From contig JALKBU010001315.1 of the NCBI GenBank assembly GCA_023091735.1, positions 1 through 12,763 on the forward strand: a DNA stretch of 12,763 bases, read 5' to 3'. Below, piece by piece: positions 7,633 to 12,763 of this stretch. Within the stretch, counting starts at the first letter, position 1. Each line of letters begins with the position of its first letter. Below the pieces are notes generated by a model. The model saw nothing but the letters and a program-made list of their open reading frames with translations, was not told the origin of the DNA and ran no database searches. The stretch is from Trichomonas tenax. Taxonomy: Eukaryota; Parabasalia; Trichomonadida; Trichomonadidae. The position numbers and the translations under genes are program-made.

Positions 7633-10600
7633 ATGTCTGGAAAGCGTGATAAATCCAACGACGAGTCCCAGCTTTGGCAGTCCCGCGTCGAAGAGCTCAA
7701 AGGCTACGAGCAGGAAGTCAACAAGACATGGGAAGAGCAGAAGATCTACGAAGTTGATGCACCAGAGAACGGTGACAAGAACGATCACTACTTGATCACA
7801 TTCCCATTCCCATACATGAACGGCCGTCTCCACCTTGGACACCTTTTCACAATCTCAAAGGCTGAATTCGCAGTCCGCTATCAGAGAATGAAGGGAAAGA
7901 AGGCCTTATTCCCATTCGGCTTCCACTGCACAGGTATGCCAATCAAGGCCTCAGCCGACAAGCTCAAGCGTGAGCTCGAAACAGGCCACGAAATCAAAGC
8001 TGCTGATTCATCGAAAGTTTTGAAGTCTAAGATGGCCTCAAAGACAGAAAAGAACGCATCTCAGGTCGAAATCATGAAGCACCTCGGTGTTCCAGAGAAC
8101 GAGATCCCAGAGTTCGTCGATCCACTCAAATGGCTCCATTACTTCCCACCGCTTGGTGTTGAGGACATGAAGCGCTTCGGTGGCGCTATCGACTGGCGCC
8201 GCTCCTTCATCACAACAGATGTTAACCCATACTTCGACGCTTTCGTCAAATGGCAATTCCGCATCCTCAAGGAGAAGGGTTACGTTGTCAAAGACAAGCG
8301 CCCTACAATCTGCGACCCATCCAACGACCAGCCATGCATGGACCATGACCGTTCATCAGGCGAAGGCGTCCAGCCAACAAATTACACACTCATCAAGATG
8401 CAGCTCGTTGATCCAGTCAAGGTAGATGAGCGCTTCAAGCAGTGCGGAGACGCTAAAGTCTTCCTCCTCGCGGCTACACTTCGTCCAGAGACAATGATCG
8501 GACAAACAAACTACTGGGTCAAGCCAGGAGAGACATACGACGTTGTCAAAGCTAACGGTGTCAACGAGTACTACGTTGCCGGCACACGCTGCGTCCAGAA
8601 CCTCATCGCTCAGGAGTACGTCGTCAAGGAGGATCCAATCTTCGAGCTTGAGTCCAACAAGCTCTTCGGCGCTGAGTGCACAACACCAGCCATCAAGGGT
8701 ACAATCAGAGGCTTCCCACTCGAGGGTATCTTGATGACAAAGGGCACAGGCATCGTCACATGCGTCGCTTCTGATGCTCCAGCTGATCTTCAAGGCATCA
8801 TCGACCTCAAGAAGAACAAGCCAATGCGCGAGAAGTACGGCATCGACATGGCATGGTTCGACTTCGAGATCGTTAAGATCATCAACTCCCCGAAGTACGG
8901 CGACTTCGCTGCTGAAACAACAATCAAGGAAGTTGATGCTGATCCAGCTTTCAAGAAGGCCACAAAGACAGAGAAGCTTGAAGAGGCCAAGCACCGCGCT
9001 TACATGGATGGCTTCAACAACGGCACAATGATCTACGGCCCATTCACTGGCAAGCCAGTCAAGGAGGCTAAGGAGCTCGCCAAGAAGGCAATGATCGCTG
9101 AGGGCTCTGCCATCGACTACTACGAGCCGGATACAACAGTCATCGCTCGCACAGGTGAGGAGTGCGTTGTCAGAAAAATGGACCAGTGGTACCTCCTCTA
9201 CGGCCAGCCAGAGTGGAAGCAGCAGGTTGTTGACCACTTCCAGAACATGGAGTGCTACCACCCAGAGATCCGCGAGAAGTTCAAAGCTTGCTTCGATTGG
9301 CTCTCCGCTTGGGCTTGCTCTCGTCAGTACGGTCTCGGCACACGCCTTCCATTCGATGAGCAGTACCTTATCGACTCCCTTTCAGACTCTACAATCTACA
9401 CAGCCTTCTACACAATCTCACACTTGCTCCAGGGCGATCTCGAGGGCTCAAAGCCAGGCCTCGGTGGAATCAAGCCAGAGCTTGTCAACGATGAGTTCTT
9501 CGACTACGTCTTCCGTGACGGCCCAATACCAAAGAACGGCATCCCAGAGGAGGTCCTCTTGAAGTGCAAGCGCGAGTTCGACTTCTTCTACCCAGTATCT
9601 TGCAGAGTTTCCGGCAAGGATCTTGTCACAAACCACCTCACAATGTGGCTCTACAACCACGCCTCTGTCTTCGATCCAAAGTACTACCCACAGGCAGTCA
9701 GAGCTAACGGCTTCCTCAACCTCAACAACAAGAAGATGTCAAAGTCCGAGGGTAACTTCCTTACACTCATCGAGTCCATCGAGAAGTACTCCATCTCCGC
9801 TACAAGAATCGCTCTTGCTGATGGTGGTGATGGTTCCGCTGATGCTAACTTCACAGATATCACAGCTAAGGGTGCCATGGCTAGACTCTTCGCTTTGATC
9901 AACGTCATCAAGTTCCCACCAACAGATGCTCGCCCAGAAATCGAGAACTTCTTCGACAAGCTCCTCGATGCCAAGATCGCTAAGATCATCACAGAAACAG
10001 ACAACGCCTACGCTAAGATGGCCTTCAAGGATGCCCTCAAGGCTTGCTTCTTCGATCTCCAGAACGCTTGGTCTGACTACAACTCCAGCCTCGAAGGAAC
10101 ACCAATCTCCGCTGTCCTTCGTGAGAAGTACATCAACTACTCACTCCTCCTTCTCACACCAATCGCTCCACAGTTCACAGACTACTGCTGGACAAAGCTT
10201 CTTGGCCACACAACATCCATAGTCAACGAGCCATTCCCACAGTCATGGTCCTATGATGGCAGACTCTTCTTCGAAGAGAGATTCCTCACAAAGACATACA
10301 AGACAATCGGCTTCAGAATCAAGAAAGGCAAGCAGCTCAACACAGCCGCCGTCTTCATCAAGAACAACTTCACAGATCTCCAGCTCAGAGTTTTGGCTAT
10401 CCTCAGAGAGAACTTCGTTGCTGCTGAGAACAAGTTCGATGACGCCAAGGTCAACGCTCAGATCGCTGCTGATGAGCTCCTCTCAAAGGCCAACAAGAAG
10501 GACTACATGGCCTTCCTTAACTTCTACAAGGAGGCTGTTCCGGAGTTCGGCACATTCCTTCTTGCTGACAAGCCAGAAGTTAACCAGGTCGAGCTTTGCA

Positions 10601-10758
10601 ACACCAACAAGTCATGGTTCACAAAGCAGCTCAGCGCTCAGGGCATCACAAACCTCGAGTTCTTCGACACAATCCCAGAAGGCGACACATGGGACAAGTC
10701 AATCGTAGAGCAGGCTCAGGTTTACATCCCATCAGCTAATGTCATCTTTATCCAATAA
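7633..10758 (+). CDS. LARS: Leucyl-tRNA synthetase, cytosolic (archaeal/eukaryotic type)
   Basis: This 1041-residue class I aminoacyl-tRNA synthetase charges tRNA(Leu) with leucine in the cytosol. The ATP-binding HIGH motif is seen as HLGH (residues 67-70, in PFPYMNGRLHLGH). The KMSKS motif is at 701-705, followed by EGNF. Between them lies the CP1 editing domain, with the threonine-rich-type TLRPET at 282-287 and GTGIVTCVASDAPAD at 371-385, holding the conserved Asp region that hydrolyses mischarged tRNA. An anticodon-binding helical domain follows KMSKS, and a C-terminal extension of the eukaryotic/archaeal type ends the protein. Length is close to the usual 1,050-1,180. Codon use is extremely biased (ACA Thr and CCA Pro dominate, CTC Leu, AAG Lys), as expected of a highly expressed gene. 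The stop overlaps TAAA. No frameshift or missing motif was seen, so it should be functional. Confidence 0.97.
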   Translation: MSGKRDKSNDESQLWQSRVEELKGYEQEVNKTWEEQKIYEVDAPENGDKNDHYLITFPFPYMNGRLHLGHLFTISKAEFAVRYQRMKGKKALFPFGFHCTGMPIKASADKLKRELETGHEIKAADSSKVLKSKMASKTEKNASQVEIMKHLGVPENEIPEFVDPLKWLHYFPPLGVEDMKRFGGAIDWRRSFITTDVNPYFDAFVKWQFRILKEKGYVVKDKRPTICDPSNDQPCMDHDRSSGEGVQPTNYTLIKMQLVDPVKVDERFKQCGDAKVFLLAATLRPETMIGQTNYWVKPGETYDVVKANGVNEYYVAGTRCVQNLIAQEYVVKEDPIFELESNKLFGAECTTPAIKGTIRGFPLEGILMTKGTGIVTCVASDAPADLQGIIDLKKNKPMREKYGIDMAWFDFEIVKIINSPKYGDFAAETTIKEVDADPAFKKATKTEKLEEAKHRAYMDGFNNGTMIYGPFTGKPVKEAKELAKKAMIAEGSAIDYYEPDTTVIARTGEECVVRKMDQWYLLYGQPEWKQQVVDHFQNMECYHPEIREKFKACFDWLSAWACSRQYGLGTRLPFDEQYLIDSLSDSTIYTAFYTISHLLQGDLEGSKPGLGGIKPELVNDEFFDYVFRDGPIPKNGIPEEVLLKCKREFDFFYPVSCRVSGKDLVTNHLTMWLYNHASVFDPKYYPQAVRANGFLNLNNKKMSKSEGNFLTLIESIEKYSISATRIALADGGDGSADANFTDITAKGAMARLFALINVIKFPPTDARPEIENFFDKLLDAKIAKIITETDNAYAKMAFKDALKACFFDLQNAWSDYNSSLEGTPISAVLREKYINYSLLLLTPIAPQFTDYCWTKLLGHTTSIVNEPFPQSWSYDGRLFFEERFLTKTYKTIGFRIKKGKQLNTAAVFIKNNFTDLQLRVLAILRENFVAAENKFDDAKVNAQIAADELLSKANKKDYMAFLNFYKEAVPEFGTFLLADKPEVNQVELCNTNKSWFTKQLSAQGITNLEFFDTIPEGDTWDKSIVEQAQVYIPSANVIFIQ

Positions 10759-11033
10759 ACTATTGATTACGCTTTTTTTAAATCAATTCTTATTCTAAGT
10801 GAAAATTATTATAGAAAATTTTAAAAGTTAAAATCAGATCTCAGCATTGAAAAACTAGAATATCCAGGTCATGGTGATTCTAAAATAAAAGGAAACAACC
10901 AACCAAATTAAAAATAATTTTTACATGACAAAATTCGATTTACATGACAAATATCAAATTACACGACAATATTTTTATTTACATGGCAAATAAATAAAAA
11001 CGTGACACCACATCATGTTAATTAATTTTTTAA
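10759..11033. other. AT-rich spacer with repeats between LeuRS and the coiled-coil gene
   Basis: This 275-base spacer begins with the ACTATT that completes TAAACTATT at the LeuRS stop. The first half is plain AT-rich sequence. The second half contains four degenerate ~20-bp repeats annotated separately. No ORF is seen. Confidence 0.6.
10919..10989. repeat. Four degenerate ~20-bp tandem repeats, core TTTACATGACA
   Basis: Copies begin at about 10919 (TTTTACATGACAAAA), 10939 (TTTACATGACAAAT), 10958 (ATTACACGACAAT) and 10978 (TTTACATGGCAAAT), at 19-20-base spacing. A related CGTGACACC follows at 11001. They sit 45-115 bases before the coiled-coil gene at 11034, close to two helical turns apart. 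That would suit an array of protein-binding sites, but this role is inference. Confidence 0.65.
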
Positions 11034-11414
11034 ATGATGATGCAAAATGATCCATTTAAGCAAGAAATAAGGGAACCAAGCGACTCAATAACGGACCAGT
11101 TATCGAGGACACATGTAGATTTTGAGTCTAAGTCATCAATGGCAGATATGATAAAGAATTCGATTTCTCAAGTTATATCTCGTGTCGATGAAGTGGACAA
11201 CAATGTGATTGATATCATCGGTGCACAGATGGAAGTTCTTAATGAGGAGTTCAAACAATGCATTAAAGCAACTCAAGATCTTTTTGCTGCATTAACAAGT
11301 TTGAAGGAATGTCAGACAACCATTGTCAAAAGCAAAGCAGCTGATGCCGCAAATCTTGCAAAAAGCATTGAAATGACAATGCTTTGTCTTAGAAAACTTG
11401 GTGTAGAAAAGTAA
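11034..11414 (+). CDS. Small coiled-coil protein of unknown function
   Basis: The product is 126 residues, mostly predicted helix, without a signal peptide or membrane segment. Residues 1-35 are polar and likely disordered. From about residue 36 (MADMIKNSISQVISRVDEV) to 85, and again over 95-120, hydrophobic positions are spaced as in a coiled coil. The size and pattern recall small subunits of coiled-coil complexes such as BLOC-1/BORC or SNARE-associated proteins, but no diagnostic motif is seen and I make no assignment. Three Met codons come at the start; the first or second would serve. A weak TCATG motif lies 19 bases upstream. The stop is followed by TAAATAAA, a good trichomonad poly(A) signal. 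The next gene begins only 18 bases later. Confidence 0.65.
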   Translation: MMMQNDPFKQEIREPSDSITDQLSRTHVDFESKSSMADMIKNSISQVISRVDEVDNNVIDIIGAQMEVLNEEFKQCIKATQDLFAALTSLKECQTTIVKSKAADAANLAKSIEMTMLCLRKLGVEK

Positions 11415-11432
11415 ATAAAAAGTGAGATTTAA

Positions 11433-11984
11433 ATGATTTCATTGTTTTTCCTCCTAAAAGGGGCGAGAAGTGAAGACATTTCTATATTTAAACAGATGCA
11501 CTACGAGAATATGATCGATATATCCGTCAGCGGATCTTCTTATCAAACGATAAATGGATCCAAACAATTAACGAAGCCAGAATACGCTGTTATGCCTAGT
11601 GATAAGACGTACGATTGGTGCTCGAACTGCGAGCTTTATAAAGAAGTCAAACCATGGATCACATTCTCATTAAAAGGCCAAAGCATGTTTATCAATAAAT
11701 ATTTTATTCGCGCGGGATGTTGTTATTCCGGATGCTGCTGCATGAACAACAGCTACTGCTCGAGGTGCTGCCCGTATAGCTGGACACTTTCTGTTTCTAT
11801 GGATGGGAAAACGTGGACAGATGTTCATCAAGTTTCTAAAGAGCGTCGCATGGATTTCTGTGCCGAGAAGAGTTTTGTCCTTGACAAAGGATACAAAGCT
11901 AAGTATGTTCGTCTTTTACAGACAGAGCCATGTCCAGGAGAGATAATGTGCATAGCAATAAACAAGATCAAATTCTTCGGATAG
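11433..11984 (+). CDS. F5/8 type C (discoidin-like) domain protein with Cys-rich insertion
   Basis: This 183-residue product carries a single F5/8C-like beta-sandwich over most of its length. Recognisable family blocks are ENMIDISVSGSSY, YDWCSNC, PWITFSLKGQSM (compare PWI-x-VDLG), YSWTLSVSMDGKTWTDVH and KYVRLLQTEPCPG. Such domains bind carbohydrate or lipid, and trichomonads encode many of this Cys-rich form. Residues 96-113 hold eight cysteines in 18 residues (CCYSGCCC to CSRCC). The first 13 residues are hydrophobic and could be a short signal sequence, but no initiator motif lies in the 18-base gap after the preceding gene. An internal TCATTGTTTTTC at 11438 and a Met at residue 22 make a later start possible. 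The TAG stop is followed by an in-frame, protein-like tail. Confidence 0.75.
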   Translation: MISLFFLLKGARSEDISIFKQMHYENMIDISVSGSSYQTINGSKQLTKPEYAVMPSDKTYDWCSNCELYKEVKPWITFSLKGQSMFINKYFIRAGCCYSGCCCMNNSYCSRCCPYSWTLSVSMDGKTWTDVHQVSKERRMDFCAEKSFVLDKGYKAKYVRLLQTEPCPGEIMCIAINKIKFFG

Positions 11985-12098
11985 ATTATTGACGATTCAG
12001 GTGCCGATTCAGGAGAATTCATTTTATATCACGATGACGATGGAGATGTCAGCATTATTGGACACATCTCAAAAGAAGAGAAAATTAACATTGTTTAA
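11985..12098 (+). other. In-frame coding-like extension after the F5/8C gene stop
   Basis: Directly after TAG at 11982-11984, the same frame stays open for 37 codons to TAA at 12096-12098. It encodes an acidic tail including FILYHDDDGDVSIIGHISK. Codon choice (GAC, GAT, GGT, GCC, TCA) resembles coding DNA more than the AT-rich spacer beyond. The TAA is followed by A, giving a TAAA signal as at other true gene ends here, whereas the TAG lacks it. The likely reading is that the ancestral gene ended at 12098 and a point change made an early TAG. Stop readthrough is the other possibility. Confidence 0.6.
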
Positions 12099-12279
12099 AT
12101 ATATAGATTTTTTATTGAATGCCTATGAAATAACTTTTTCATTTTACATAACTAAATTGATGATGAGAGCATATTCAACATTTATTTTGAATATTAAAGA
12201 CTAGATCATTATATAAGATTAATCATAATTTTGATGACGTGTTTTTAAAACATATTCAATAGAGAAGAAAGTTGAAAAT

Positions 12280-12291
12280 CATTACGTAATG
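12280..12291. repeat. Perfect 12-bp palindrome CATTACGTAATG
   Basis: The 12 bases are fully self-complementary. It is immediately followed by an AAAAAAT/ATTTTTT hairpin at 12292-12308 with a three-base loop. Either could bind a dimeric factor; no function is known. Confidence 0.6.
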
Positions 12292-12319
12292 AAAAAATGT
12301 CATTTTTTATGCCTTATGT

Positions 12320-12355
12320 GATTGTCTATAATCATCCATTATAGACTATCCAATC
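12320..12355. repeat. Hairpin with 9-bp perfect core stem
   Basis: GTCTATAAT (12324-12332) pairs with ATTATAGAC (12338-12346) across a five-base loop CATCC. Flanking GATTG (12320-12324) and CAATC (12351-12355) can extend the stem past a bulge. It lies 240 bases after the extended end of the F5/8C gene and 100 bases before the next gene. It may be a small structured element or a remnant of a mobile-element terminus. Confidence 0.55.
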
Positions 12356-12469
12356 TTGATGTTCATCTTGCAATATATAACAAAATTGCGGCATGCAAAA
12401 TCAGATCATAGACACTTTTTGTCACATTTTTTTGATGTGTTTCTAAATTCATTTCAATGGATAAGATAA

Positions 12470-12763
12470 TTGGAATTCATTCATCTTTCATCGGAAGACT
12501 TCTACTCAGGAACAACACCTGATGAGAACATTTTCGGGAAGACACAACCAGTTATTAGAAGTTTCGATGATAAATATTACTTGAAACTATGTTTATTTGA
12601 GAATGAAGTTATTAGTTCTATTAACTTCAGTATAAGCTCGGAAACCACAATGGTTCTTGTTGAAGATACATTGTTTTCTAAGTGTTCAAATTTGGGGAAT
12701 GGCGGCTCTATTAATTTTGCGAGCAACGGCCAATTCTCGCAACAGAGAGTCTGCAGCTATCGG
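12470..12763 (+). CDS. Beta-helix/Pmp-like surface protein, 5' part, likely frameshifted at the start
   Basis: The frame is open from 12470 to the window end, 98 codons, beginning LEFIHLSSEDFYS. FSKCSNLGNGGSINF followed by SQQRVCSY resembles the F-x-C...GG(A/S)I repeats of right-handed beta-helix (Pmp-like) proteins, a large trichomonad surface family (family from memory, unsearched). There is no ATG near the beginning of this frame. An ATG at 12457, just after an initiator-like TTCATTTCA, opens the neighbouring frame (MDKIIGIHSSF, stop TGA at 12520-12522). A one-base indel early in the gene would join them, so this copy may be a pseudogene. A true start at the internal Met of TTMVLVEDT would lose the conserved-looking N-terminus. 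The 3' end is outside the window. Confidence 0.6.
   Translation, partial: MEFIHLSSEDFYSGTTPDENIFGKTQPVIRSFDDKYYLKLCLFENEVISSINFSISSETTMVLVEDTLFSKCSNLGNGGSINFASNGQFSQQRVCSYR

Larger units (their letters stand above)
12099..12456. other. AT-rich spacer with palindromes and a diverged duplication
   Basis: No gene is seen. The stretch holds three short palindromes or hairpins (12280-12355) and one half of an ~85-base diverged direct repeat, each annotated separately. It ends with TTCATTTCA just before an ATG at 12457, which resembles a trichomonad initiator. Confidence 0.6.
12203..12486. repeat. Diverged ~85-bp direct duplication, copies ~200 bp apart
   Basis: Copy A (about 12203-12288) and copy B (about 12403-12486) share ordered words. 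These are AGATCAT, then TTTTGATG, GTGTTT, TAAA, a CATATTCAAT/CATTTCAAT word, a GATAAGATAATTGGAA / GAGAAGAAAGTTGAAA word, and TCATT. The spacing between words is conserved to within a few bases. Copy B spans the initiator-like TTCATTTCA and the ATG at 12457 of the surface-protein gene. Copy A has ATAG in place of that ATG. This looks like an old duplication of a gene 5' end. Confidence 0.5.

Noticed and set aside
8356..9261. Long 301-codon minus-strand ORF inside the LeuRS gene
   Set aside because: It is a mirror of the strongly biased LeuRS codons. It is rich in Leu, Val, Asp and Cys with no domain, and the plus strand has all catalytic motifs.
11989..12204. Plus-strand 71-codon ORF after the F5/8C gene
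   Set aside because: It overlaps the in-frame F5/8C tail in another frame, and the rest is AT-rich spacer. The tail frame looks more protein-like.

Overview
The window looks like nuclear DNA of a parabasalid protist, most likely Trichomonas vaginalis or a close relative. This is an inference from several signals. The genes are intronless and compact, set in very AT-rich spacers. Initiator-like TCA motifs lie 9-12 bases before several ATGs. TAAA overlaps several stop codons, which is the trichomonad poly(A) signal. ACA (Thr) and CCA (Pro) dominate the highly biased codons of the main housekeeping gene. The gene mix (RhoGAP family, Cys-rich F5/8C family, a beta-helix surface family) also fits. 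No RNA gene, CRISPR array or bacterial-type operon was seen.

Layout. (1) 1-2250 is accessory DNA that looks like the edge of a Maverick/Polinton-type element. It holds a coiled-coil, fibre-like repeat protein (23-1534, +), a twofold ~100-bp repeat, a strong 49-nt hairpin, and the broken remains of a convergent minus-strand gene (1972-2245). (2) 3106-4278 is a clathrin-adaptor mu subunit, best matching AP-3 mu. (3) 5380-6410, minus strand, is a RhoGAP-family pseudogene. Its reading frame is intact but interrupted by TAA and TGA, and a further TGA may not be its true end. A short signal-peptide-like ORF overlaps its 3' end. (4) 7633-10758 is a full-length cytosolic leucyl-tRNA synthetase. (5) 11034-11414 is a small coiled-coil protein of unknown function, followed 18 bases later by an F5/8C (discoidin-like) gene with an unusual Cys cluster. 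That gene stops at TAG and is followed by 37 further in-frame, protein-like codons. (6) 12099-12763 holds a cluster of palindromes, a diverged ~85-bp direct duplication, and the 5' part of a beta-helix/Pmp-like surface protein that runs off the window, probably with a frameshift near its start.

The genes do not form a pathway. Two are housekeeping genes (vesicle sorting and tRNA charging). The rest are members of expanded, fast-decaying families or mobile-element DNA. The points most worth a second look are the hairpin between convergent element genes, the readthrough-like tail of the F5/8C gene, the stop-only decay of the RhoGAP copy, the ~20-bp tandem repeat before the coiled-coil gene, and the duplicated region before the surface-protein gene.
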